Below are positions 38,301 through 48,539 of a DNA stretch of 64,000 nucleotides, in pieces. Under the pieces are notes generated by a model, which was not told the origin of the DNA, searched no databases, and worked only from the letters and a program-made list of their open reading frames with translations. The position numbers and the translations under genes are program-made. This stretch comes from Acanthaster planci (Eukaryota > Echinodermata > Asteroidea > Valvatida > Acanthasteridae): the NCBI RefSeq assembly GCF_001949145.1, contig NW_019091419.1:1661852-1725851 (forward strand). The letters run 5' to 3'. The stretch's first letter is position 1; each line of letters begins with the position of its first letter.

Positions 38301-41300
38301 AAGTATCACGATATTCCATATTATCGCGATAACATTCATACAATGTCTGTTTGTCTTTTACTGTAATGGTTGGAAAATTGGAATTTCAAAATCCATATAT
38401 GGTTCTCTTTATAGATTGTTGTTTTTTTTTGCATTTACTGGTCTCATTTCTAAGTCCAAACTAAGCTAACTCACGCCACATACATTTAGTAACAAAATCA
38501 CACAACGAGCATGATACAATAAGATGTATGTAGCATTTGGCCATCGCACAATTTATCCATGATTCCTGATCCTGTATTTACCTTTTCTACTCCTTTTTCA
38601 TTTTTCTGAGTTTGTGATACAGGGTGTAATTCTGTGTCACTGACTGGTGGTGTCTGCCAAAGTATGCCAAAGTAAATGCTTTATGTTTGTTGCTTTACTT
38701 CACGGTTTTACCGAAAGGTTTTGCACAATAGGGCTTCCATTGCCTGCACGTACAGACATACATAGCACGGTGCTGTATCTTGAGACCTCAGCATGGCAAA
38801 TAAGCATATGGCAGTAATTTTGATCACCAAAACCTTGATGAAGAAAATTGCTCTGCCACTCTCAAATCGGTACAACTGCCTGCATCTGGTTTCTTGAGAT
38901 TCCCTCCTAAAGGCATACAGCTTTTCTTTTCGAATGACATTCATGAATGCTGCCATTTTAAACATTAGTGAATGCTCCTCATTTTGAAGCTTACCCTGAC
39001 CCTGACAAATATCAAGTAAATACTCCAATTCTGTAGAACTTACTCATTTTTATTCATACAAATATGAAGCAACTGCTTATTGTCAAGCACAAGCTTAAAG
39101 AGTAAAAAGTAAATACTTTTACCTTTTAGCAACTGCATTAAAGTAAAAGCGTTTGCTTCAACATTATTCATAAAACACGAGTAAATGCTTCAAAAATGGT
39201 AGTAAAATCATATGCTACTTTTTATTTATACGACCCGTTATCATAACGTGCAACACAACCTATATATACTGTATGTATAGTAGGCCATGGTAGAATTATA
39301 AGAAAGCAGTAGGCCCTGTTAAAATTATAAGCATGGACGTTGTGACCCACTGCATTTCTGAAAGAGTGAATTTTTTTTAGGTCAAGAAACAACAGCTACC
39401 GGAGGTAGCCGTATCGCAAAATAGTACTGGTTACAAAAATAAAAACCCCAATTGCGCAAATGACCTTCTGTTTCTGATAACTTACAACAGCAGTTGTTGA
39501 TGACTGTAATTTGTGCCAATATGTGGTTTGCAAGATATATGCTTATGTCTGGCCACGACTACAAAAAACCGATAAACTACAGGGCCGTGTCTGTTCGAAA
39601 ACAGAAACTCATGGCTTTTCGAAGCTCTTCAGTAAAAAAATTTGGCCATGCATGAGCAATGAGACATACAAGGTTTAAAAACGTGTACAATGTGTATGAA
39701 ATTCCCAGAAAATGTAACAATTTACAAAATTTTTCAGGAATAGGGCAGCATTAAGCCACTTCAGGGGACAAATGCTTTATGAATCTTGATACTTTAAAGT
39801 AGTTGAAAAAAGCGTGTAAACGAGTGATAAAAAGGAAATAGTTAATATTCATAATTTACAAAAAAATAAAATACAGTCGCCATCTCGACATGACTTTACA
39901 TTAAAAGTACGATCAGGAGTTGGAGGCTTACCTACCTAATGGTTTTCATGTTGATGAAACTTAAAAATCACTTTTTTCACTGAATTTCTGATACACAAAT
40001 TTAATGGCAATCAGACCTACTATTTAAAGATTTCAACGTGAAGCAAACGTGACCAAAGTAAATGGAGATCTGGTAAACATGTAAACATCCATAAAAACAC
40101 TTGATGTCATCATAACGTCCTTACTTTAAAAGACTTAACATCTGTGATATTTCAAACGAATCCGACTTGGTATTGTGCCCAAATTACGTCTAGACGAAAA
40201 TAAAGTGAAACTGAACGATAAAACTTAAATTTTAAGTTATCATCAATAGATGACATTACAACGTTACTTCATGCATATATTGATTATGAACCCATATGCC
40301 ACAGACAAAGGGGGCGTACGGTCAGTGCAGTGAGATGTCAGAAAGTCATGATCCTGGGAGCAACTGACATAGGAACTCTGGCATGTTCCTGGTCAAATTA
40401 CTTTGAGTGGATGCAGCGGAGTCGACGAATGTGCAAGTGTAAGGAGGATGATTGTAATCTTCTACATGTAAAATAACTTCAGTTTTCTCCCCTGGAAAAT
40501 GATTTTTTTTTCAAACCTAGATCCTTCCCTGGTAAGGTAACATCATTCTTACAGTAATTAGACCCTTGAACAAAGAGCCCCTTTGATTTAGCACCATGTG
40601 CTCAGCATTCTTTCTAGACCCACTCAGTTTGCAGACTGTCAGTGAAGAGCACACACCACATTTTTATGAGTTCTCTGCCCCTCGCTTAGTCTGCCGTTTT
40701 ATTTAGGTGGCAAAGCCGTTGTGTTTATTGTTTTGCAACCCTCTTATGCTGTTTTGGCTTTCTGTTTTTTAGTTTTGCTTTCGGTTAGGCATCTATTTTT
40801 TGGGTTTGACGTGATTTAATTATTATTCAAAGTTAATCTAGTCCCATTCTGCCCAGACATTACACTGATTCTTCAATTTTTGTAGACCACAACTTTTATT
40901 GAGTTTGTGGTTAGACATTTCATTTTGTTTATATCGTTGTTAGGATTCTGTTGAGCATTGCCCCTAAGCAATAAATTTTGGAATTTCATTTTTTGTGTTG
41001 TTTCCTCCTTTCTATAAAAGTTGCAGTCGTTTGCCTCCACCTGATTTTCCTTGCGACTCCTCCCTACCCGATCAAATTTGAAGTTTTTTTGGCGAGTTCC
41101 CCAAATTCTTTTTTTTGTTTGTTTATTCAGACTTAGTTTGGGTGCCATTTATCCGTGCTACACAAAGAAGATGTTTCATGAGCACTGGTAGGTTGTCTGT
41201 GGGAGACACCTATTACATGGGGTTTGTCAAGTTTCACTTTTCAGCCTTTCTAAAGTTTATCTGTGTTTTTGTTATTGGGGCATTCCAGTTAAAGAACCAC

Positions 41301-42248
41301 TTTGAACGCTAACAACAAAGGGACTAAAGTACTAACAAGTCTGCTGTTGAGACTAATTTGAACACAAAAGAATTCAATATTTGTGGAAACATATGCAAGC
41401 TGTTGATTAAGAAATAGAAAAAGAGCAAAATGCAGTGAAACTAAGGCGTTTGCCAACGAGGATAAAGCCCTGAGAGGTGCAGGACAAACTTCAAGAAATT
41501 TTGAATGTTCTTTAGCATATTTACCTTATTTTTCTTCTTTAACTGTAATTTCACAGAATATTTCATCCTAAAATAGCATCGCTCTAATATGTACTGGTAC
41601 TTCATCCCAATTTTGCTAGAAATTTCCTCATTTGCATATGCAATGTGTGACTCCAGTAATTACTGAAAAAAGTAACCAGTCTCAGATCTCCATAATCATG
41701 CAGTCTAGTTTCCAATGCCGAAATGTTAAAGTAGACCTGATGCAATATTTTCGCAGGACTTTTTTTTTCATGTTGTTGGGTATTTAAAATCTTGTGTGGA
41801 CATCGTGACTCAGTTTCATTGCAGTTTCATTGAATTTCATTGAATTTCGTGACTTTGATATAAATACTACAAATGCCTACAAATGTTTTCAGCGTAATTC
41901 AACCGATATGGCTTTCAAGAGTACCACGAGACTTCGAAAATAAGAATTTTTGAACATCACGCTTTTATGGAACTCACCAGGTGGCATGTGGAAGAACTGC
42001 CTGTCGAACATGTACGGATCTTGAGAGATGTAACCGCCATTTTGGATATACATCTTGCCGGCCATCTTTTCCCCAGGACTCAGGAAGTAGCTAGCGTCAA
42101 AACGATCTGGCGGTATGGGCGTTGTGCAGTCCAGCCCCTTCACTAACATCTCCCAGAACTTCTTGACATTGTCCACACCCTTGCCATAGCGACAGCCTAT
42201 GCCAACTATGGCAACTTTCTGGCTTTCCCAGGAGCGTCCTGCCTCCAT
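26768..42248 (-). CDS. Animal FAS-like polyketide synthase, KS-AT-DH-(inactive ER)-KR-ACP-TE
   Basis: Four coding exons (41978-42248, 32757-34225, 32450-32543, 26768-32331) join in frame to 2,466 codons including the stop (2,465 aa), close to animal FAS length. Domains by residue: KS ~10-430 (Cys182, His317, His358); AT ~548-870 (GHSVGE, Ser643; NAFH, His748, the malonyl-type motif); DH ~925-1230 (HxxxGxxxxP at 970-979, Asp1145); degenerate ER ~1540-1770; KR ~1815-2010 (TGGTRGFG; Lys1927, Ser1953, Tyr1966, Asn1970); ACP ~2100-2180 (LGLDSL, Ser2136); TE ~2205-2465 (GHSMGS, Ser2286; Asp ~2411; His2441). It should condense malonyl units with ketoreduction and dehydration but no enoyl reduction, giving a polyene-like chain released by the TE, probably in the cytosol. 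All boundaries fit GT/AG and phase. Start ATG 42248 has A at -3 and G at +4. The product is inferred. Confidence 0.93.
32450..32543 (-). CDS. PKS coding exon 3 (94-base exon inside AT)
   Basis: This short exon lies between acceptor ...ttctgcag and donor g|gtaaag. It reads IIDKLLQSCGAKWSLVSMLS and continues to RIQQT, then one base that joins AA of exon 4 to make Glu612. It restores the AT segment between AFASKIK (exon 2) and VSQPCLFAVAIGLLDLW (exon 4), which matches the usual AT pattern. The phases 0 and 1 fit exactly. It is too short to be found as an ORF. Confidence 0.9.
32757..34225 (-). CDS. PKS coding exon 2: most of KS and start of AT
   Basis: The acceptor is gacttgcag at 34226-34234; the exon's first two bases complete Asp91. 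It encodes residues 92-580, beginning EASHLDPQVRLLLEVTWEAL and ending AFASKIK before the donor gtgagc. KS motifs are VDTACSSSL (Cys182), EAHGTGT (His317) and SNVGHSEGAAG (His358). AT begins at VFVFSGMGTQWWGMA. The full ketosynthase triad is intact. Confidence 0.95.
35781..35802. repeat. 22-bp perfect palindrome
   Basis: The string centred on ctgctgcagcag reads identically on both strands for 22 bases. It stands alone in intron 1, with no sign of a larger element. Confidence 0.7.
36684..36868. mobile_element. Foldback/MITE-like element with ~60-bp inverted arms
   Basis: The left arm begins tctaaaaactcc and continues through gaactgggtcccattcggc. The right arm is its imperfect reverse complement, with gccgaatgggacccaattct and ending ggagtttttaga. 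The ~65-base centre repeats ggggtcat and tgggtca words. It has no coding capacity. I could not find a clear target-site duplication. Confidence 0.8.
37020..37275 (+). mobile_element. tRNA-derived SINE
   Basis: The head has an A-box-like tggcatagtga (37029-37039) and a perfect B box GGTTCGAATCC (37071-37081) at tRNA-like spacing. The anticodon-arm region is too altered for a working tRNA. A non-tRNA body follows with ggttttcctcccacctctaa, a string typical of SINE central domains. The tail is not a clear simple repeat, so the 3' end is approximate. Confidence 0.7.
41978..42248 (-). CDS. PKS coding exon 1: N-terminus of KS
   Basis: ATG 42248 opens MEAGRSWESQKVAIVGIGCR. Then come PIPPDRFDASYF and QDPYMFDRQFFHMPP, the standard first ~90 residues of an animal-type ketosynthase. 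It ends in phase 1 at donor gtgagtt, and splicing to exon 2 gives PPDEASHLDPQ, the expected KS sequence. The pseudogene copy of the same exon is at 10326-10586. Confidence 0.93.
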
Positions 42249-42259
42249 ATTTCAACCAT
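42206..42259 (-). promoter_or_regulatory. Predicted upstream ORF overlapping the PKS start
   Basis: If the acceptor ttctgcctcag is used, the exon opens with ATGGTTG at 42259, in a different frame from the PKS ATG at 42248. This frame runs 17 codons and stops at TAG inside the PKS coding region. The predicted upstream exon ends gataacg, giving A at -3 and G at +4. It could reduce PKS translation. It depends on the predicted 5' exon. Confidence 0.4.
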
Positions 42260-43475
42260 CTGAGGCAGAACTGGCTTCTTTTTTTCTGTAATTACCGGAA
42301 AATTCAAGAAAGGGTGTACATTTTTACCCAAACAACGTGCCACTTAATCACCAGTAATTTATCTAAACATTAAATCGGTGATATTATTCTTTAGAAGAAA
42401 GAGCTCCAATATATTAGTCACTGTGGACCAACCGCTGTCTTGACTCTTTATGTATAATTAGCAACTGCACGCTGCACTGAAAACAACAAACTTCCAAAAA
42501 CTATCAAGGGCTTTATTGTTCATGCCTTCGACACAAAACTGCAGTTTTCAGTCTTTGTAGATGACAACACTGTCTAACTACAAGAACTATACGGAAATAA
42601 TATCCACTGTTACAGCACTAAGATTGCGAGAAATGTTGCAATTTATGACTAAGGCAAATAGTTTTGATTTGGGGTATTTCACGGCAAAAGATATACGCAC
42701 ATAAAATCCCGTAGAATGACATGGTTCTTATCAGTGAGAGGCAGAGTTAAAAAGCCTGATTTAGAACTGGACTGTGAGTAAAATTCAATGAGGAAAAATA
42801 ATGTCTGTATTGAGCACTTCCCTTAGATTGGAGAAACTTCTTTAACAACTCAATAAATGATACATGAATAAAAAATGGAAAGGTGAAATGTGAACATATA
42901 AGTTAAACAAAATTATGGTTGTGTACAACGAGTGTAAGATTAATTTATTCTTTTTCAGTAAGATTCATTACAAACATTTCTGGCAATCAGACCCACTAAT
43001 GTAATCAAACTCGTTATTGAACCAATGTGAGCTGAAGCAGCTACACAAGCCAATTAGTTGAGATCATTTGCCAATACATCAAGCCAAAATAACTAATATT
43101 CAGATAAGCACTGGTGTACGTAAACTAATTGGAGTTATTTTCAGTCATGTCTTTAAAGTGTGTTTGAGCATGGTTTTACATTTGCCATGTCAAAAAATAT
43201 TCTAAAAGATAAATCAAGATTTTGTCTTTCAGTGATAAAGACGCCATTGATATGTTCAAAGTGTGCCACATTCATTATGTTATGGTGAGTCTGAACCAAC
43301 AGTACAAATTAACTAAAATTCGGCAATAAAATAACTTGAAGTGGATAAAAACGAAATGGAAAAGGGATTTCATAAAGAAATCTCACAAAAGCATACACTT
43401 TCAAAGCCATTAACCTAGTCGAAATAGCCTCTTCACTAAATGTTTCATTTTTTTTCTCAAGACATTAAATCTTAC
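42260..43475 (-). other. Predicted intron in the PKS 5' UTR
   Basis: AT-rich sequence between the predicted donor (minus strand gtaag at 43475-43471) and the acceptor ending at 42260. It is homologous in blocks to 10587-12120 next to the pseudogene. No gene was seen. Confidence 0.5.
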
Positions 43476-43553
43476 CGTTATCTAGTAGTTTCACCGTACG
43501 TTTTTTGACCCAAATGAGTGTGAAATTTCTTTCTAACAAACAACTGGTGGACG
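43476..43553 (-). other. Predicted non-coding first exon of the PKS gene
   Basis: It lies ~30 bp downstream of the TATA box and ends at a good donor (aacg|gtaagat). It contains no ATG on the minus strand, so translation would begin in the next exon. The exact 5' end is assumed from TATA spacing. Confidence 0.45.
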
Positions 43554-43577
43554 TTCGTCGAACAAATAAGTCACCTT

Positions 43578-43606
43578 TATTTATACCCTCTGAACACTAC
43601 CACGTG
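43578..43606 (-). promoter_or_regulatory. Probable PKS core promoter: TATA box and E-box
   Basis: On the minus strand ggTATAAATA lies at 43585-43578, with a palindromic CACGTG E-box at 43601-43606 upstream. Transcription would start near 43550. In the pseudogene flank the corresponding segment lacks the TATA box and the E-box is altered, consistent with this being the working promoter. Confidence 0.55.
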
Positions 43607-43689
43607 ATGGGACTTCCCACTTTGGGTGGTACTAAGGTGTACCAATGACGTACATTAATTCATGAGTCTGACTAGGTTTAACGGAGTTA

Positions 43690-45158
43690 CGGTGGTCTAG
43701 CCATACAAACGAGGAAGTTATTTTGTTCTAAGATTCACATGTTCCGAGAGAGGCCGCCCCAGATTATGTTGTATGGCTTTCTCTTGCACAAACCCTTTCA
43801 CCTACCCAGCAAGTCAAAAACATGATTATAACCAGAAAATGTTTAAAATGCCATTCACAAAACATATGTGGTGGTATTGTTACAGTATTTAGAAAATATT
43901 TTGGTGATTTTAACAAATCGTGAAAAAAATAGATAAAACATGTGACTAGTAATAATTATTTTGGTATATCTAAAATGTTATTGAAATGTAAATGCTCTAA
44001 CAGAGCCGGGCTAGAATCTGCAACCCGTCGAATTTTATTCCAATAACTCAGCTGTACATATTTTTAGGAGTTGAGCCTTTAGAAGCTTCCAAGTAACTAT
44101 TTGTATTCATTTTCACGCCAGTCTTATGAAAATCAAGCTTTTTGTGCAAAGTGATTGTACAGCACCCATTTTTCCGAGATAGGTCCGTGAAAAACGTATA
44201 CTTTTCCATTATGGTGCTCAAGACACGTGGGCTAGCACGCGTGTAGGCTTGGACTTCAACTAACAGTTCTTAAATTAACATTGTTAACTGTATTCATTGA
44301 ATACGTAATGCTTACAAGTTTCACCATTGCTTTCTTTCAGAACATAGTTAAATGTGATTCCGTTAATTAAATTTTTAACATAGTTACAAAATTTTGAACT
44401 GAGAGGAAACTATTTCCAGTATATCATATTATTCAATTGCTGTGCAAACTTGTAATGAGTAATATTTGTAAAACATTTCACAGATGCAATCACTGCAAGA
44501 CTTTTAATTTGTTATAAAGGATTTATAGATTTTAAAAGAAACATGTTTGAAATGTGCAAATGTTAATACAAAGAATACAATATTAGTACAACATCGCAAA
44601 ACTAAAATGCTTTAATTTTCAACCTGTGAAGTATTTTTACAAAATATTGTAAATACATTTGATACAATTTTGTTCTTTATCGTACTTTACATCGGTCACA
44701 GTTACTCGACTAGATTCCACAATAATACATTTGTTCCCTTCAATTGCAATGTCTGCTCTCTGTTAACACCCCTCAGTTTTTCGGTCCCCGTTTAGGGAAT
44801 GCCATCCCAAATCACATCAGAATGAAGTCATCGGTTGGTTAGTTTAAGACTTGTTTTAAATAGTCCTCCTTTCCCATGATGAAACACAGTTTTGTCTTGC
44901 CTGTCTCGTTTTCGTCTCTTAGTTGCTTGTGTTCTTGTTCTTGTTATATGTTAAGTCTAAAAGCCTCATGTTCTTTCCTATTCTGTTTGTAAATGGCTAC
45001 TTTTTATCTCATCATAAGTTCTAATGTTTTGTTTTCACCAACATCCGAAAAAGTTAAACAATCTCTTCATTTTGCAAGTACTAGAAGGCCATTCGGATTA
45101 ACATCATACATGACGATAAATCTAGCACAACGTAAGGAATGCTAAGGCAAACAAATAT
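43690..45158. other. No gene seen
   Basis: Strongly AT-rich intergenic DNA with no recognisable coding, RNA or repeat feature. Confidence 0.55.
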
Positions 45159-48100
45159 GTTCACCTGTTTTCACCAGTAAATGAAGCGTAGCAACTTTGA
45201 ATCAGCGACTTCATGGTCAGACCGAATGGAGTTAGACATGGATTCACATCCAATACATACCGGTTAATAGCCTGTAACTAACAGTTGGCCCGACTGAATT
45301 TCAAAGCGGCATAACCACCCCATTGTTGTTACTGAACTTGTATCATGTTTTACTGGTAAGCAAGTCATGATCACCAGAATTTTTTTTATGATCTAATAAT
45401 TGGTCCGACTAAATCGCAAATTGGCACGAGCCTCAACATTCAATTTGCTGCTATTGCACTTGTATCCTGTTTTATTTTGCGGACACTGGCACAGCAGACT
45501 GAATACAGAATCCAACAATGTTAATCAGTGACTTTGTTGTCAGTCTACATTTTCACACACACAAAAATGCTCTCCCAGTGGACAATTGGAGTTGGACGTA
45601 GATACATGCCGATACGTATAGGGCATTTTTAAAAATACACTGCACATAAAAATCTTGTACGAAACCGAACAATAAGTTGGGGCGAGTTGCGACGCAAATC
45701 CGACAGATTCCTATCCCTCCATCCATTTGCCCGTCGCGAAGGGCGCCCATCCGTCCTAACAATGTTTGTGGTACAGAAAAGAAGACCCTGAATATACTAT
45801 AATTGCATCTTAAACATTCTAATGGAGGAATGCGTGGAACAACCTGTGTCAAAGAGGAGGTTCACTGCTTTCAACAAAACAAACATTATTTGAGACTCAG
45901 AGTATAAGCAAAACGTTTTCCTCCAGTACATTTCAGTGTCTATGAAATCAGAATACCATGGCCTGTAATGGGACTGCTCAACCTAAATCTTCTTCGATAC
46001 TTTTCTTGACCTCTATACACTTGTAAACCCAGGTAATAAGTAAATAGGAGGTATAAATAGTAAACATGTAAATGTCTCGAAATTTGTCCACAAAGATTTG
46101 CACAGAAGTTGTGCACATTGCCTTGGGCAAAGGGTCTCATCTAAACGGTCAAACCGTAGATCTAACGCATTTGCTAAGGTTTGTACAAAATTAAGTCAAC
46201 TCCTGACTTATGTGGGCTGCACACTTATTGTTGCAAAGGAACTAAAACAATTAACTATTCCGTCGTTGTTTTGGATACAGAACGGAGTGAACGCGAAGAT
46301 GTACGTCAATCACTGTCTGGGTGACGGGAATTTATTTTGTAGCGGTCTCGATTGTGTGAAATTGTGTACCAATTTTTCCATTGCTCTACAGGTCCATAGA
46401 ATTTCATTTTTACCTTTGAACCTTTCAGAGAGATTTCGAACGTGACTAATTTAACTCCACTAAATAGACTATTGGTGTAGCGGGAATTTCCAAATTCAAA
46501 AGCACGTTGTAAACGGTAGCAAATACCTACGAATGACTTGGAATATTGAAATACCGAATTGAGGTATCATTTGTCTTAAAATATGGCAGGTCACTCTGCA
46601 ATTTATCTGAGAATATTTTGTGATTTAGATGTGACAAAAATCATTAAACATCAAATACGGAATCATGTTGTTAAAGTTACCTGGTACCTTTGATGCAGTT
46701 CAATTTTTTTTGCAAATGTTTGCTCATAATTCTACTGAAGGGGGGTGGTGTTCTGTATTTGTGAGCGAGAAAATAACGAGGTTTGTTTACTCTGAAATTA
46801 TCAGGGTAGCTTTGGGTACAGACCCCTTTCTTGATTTCGAATCTTGTTTAATTTGTAAGAAACCCCCCTCCCATTTTTACCTATTTCCCTCAACTCATGT
46901 CACCTTTGTAATTACAAAACATGAAAAATTACGGTAATACAGAAACCAACAATGGCAATCCTGGAGGTGTGGGCGGTAGACAAACAAATAAGGGTTAAAT
47001 AAATTCAGTGCACGACGTGTGAGGAAAAACAAACAATCCGTCGGGAGGCGTCTCGGAAATCCCCTTTACTTTTCAGGAAAGGGCTCAATTGTGCTCATAC
47101 TCACCGTTACAAAGAGCTAACAAATGGCCCGACTGAACTGCAAAATGGCATGTACCGCAACATTATTGCTATTGCGCTCTTATTTTTTTACTTACTANNN
47201 NNNNNNNNNNNNNNNNNNNNNNNNNNNNNNNNNNNNNNNNNNNNNNNNNNNNNNNNNNNNNNNNNNNNNNNNNNNNNNNNNNNNNNNNNNNNNNNNNNNN
47301 NNNNNNNNNNNNNNNNNNNNNNNNNNNNNNNNNNNNNNNNNNNNNNNNNNNNNNNNNNNNNNNNNNNNNNNNNNNNNNNNNNNNNNNNNNNNNNNNNNNN
47401 NNNNNNNNNNNNNNNNNNNNNNNNNNNNNNNNNNNNNNNNNNNNNNNNNNNNNNNNNNNNNNNNNNNNNNNNNNNNNNNNNNNNNNNNNNNNNNNNNNNN
47501 NNNNNNNNNNNNNNNNNNNNNNNNNNNNNNNNNNNNNNNNNNNNNNNNNNNNNNNNNNNNNNNNNNNNNNNNNNNNNNNNNNNNNNNNNNNNNNNNNNNN
47601 NNNNNNNNNNNNNNNNNNNNNNNNNNNNNNNNNNNNNNNNNNNNNNNNNNNNNNNNNNNNNNNNNNNNNNNNNNNNNNNNNNNNNNNNNNNNNNNNNNNN
47701 NNNNNNNNNNNNNNNNNNNNNNNNNNNNNNNNNNNNNNNNNNNNNNNNNNNNNNNNNNNNNNNNNNNNNNNNNNNNNNNNNNNNNNNNNNNNNNNNNNNN
47801 NNNNNNNNNNNNNNNNNNNNNNNNNNNNNNNNNNNNNNNNNNNNNNNNNNNNNNNNNNNNNNNNNNNNNNNNNNNNNNNNNNNNNNNNNNNNNNNNNNNN
47901 NNNNNNNNNNNNNNNNNNNNNNNNNNNNNNNNNNNNNNNNNNNNNNNNNNNNNNNNNNNNNNNNNNNNNNNNNNNNNNNNNNNNNNNNNNNNNNNNNNNN
48001 NNNNNNNNNNNNNNNNNCACATTATTGCTATTGCGCTCTTATTTTTTTCTTATTGGTAAACAAGTCATGATCACATTTCCTTTTTCAAACTAATAATGAC

Positions 48101-48200
48101 CCTATAACCTGAAAAGTTGCGTAACCGCCACACTGTTGTTACTTCATCTGCATCTTGTTTTACTGACAACCAAGTGAGGATCACTTGATCCCAATCTCAA
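45159..48200. repeat. Interspersed repeat, copy A (~3 kb, contains the assembly gap)
   Basis: Segments match copy B at 52822-57360 in the same order. 45159-45380 matches 52822-53020, 45490-46000 matches 53030-53560, and 46470-47197 matches 56760-57230. The segment after the gap matches 57230-57330. It has no convincing coding capacity. A ~70-bp word containing ggcataaccgccac...gttttactgataaacaagtc recurs inside it and nearby (about 45308, 48119, 49148, 52976, 57194, 57310). Confidence 0.75.
47198..48017. other. Assembly gap (820 N)
   Basis: Unknown bases. The 30 bases acattattgctattgcgctc plus tattttttta/tattttttt-type sequence occur on both sides of the gap. Long apparent ORFs across it are artefacts. 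Confidence 0.99.
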
Positions 48201-48539
48201 AAATGTTTCCTCTTCAGGCCGTGAAATTTCCTCGCAATTTTATTTATGCTGTCCTCCTTCAGCCCCTCTCACCTTTCTCTCTTAAAAAATATGGCAGGTC
48301 ACTCTGCAATTTGTTGAAAAAGTCTTTCTATTTGTCATGTTTTTGGCTTTTCCACAATTTAGCTAAAAAAGCATTCGATTCGTTCGGTTTTGGGCTTTTG
48401 GGCAACTTTGCAAAAAAAGGCATTCTTGTTCTTTTTTTCTGGCTTCTTCCTCCTCTCTTAATTAAAAGCCCATTCAATTTGTGCTCGTTGCTTTTACCCT
48501 CAACTTTGTTACCTTAGCAACTTTGGATGTTTACTAAAC

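Larger units (their letters stand above)
34226..41977 (-). other. PKS intron 1 (7.75 kb)
   Basis: This is a GT...AG intron on the minus strand between coding exons 1 and 2. It contains a foldback element (36684-36868), a tRNA-derived SINE (37020-37275), a 22-bp perfect palindrome (35781-35802) and short tandem tccgcttaa units near 36090-36115. No protein-coding or RNA gene was seen in the remaining sequence. Confidence 0.85.

Noticed and set aside
47124-48070. Long ORFs on both strands spanning 47124-48070
   Set aside because: They consist almost entirely of unknown residues from the N run; no coding evidence.
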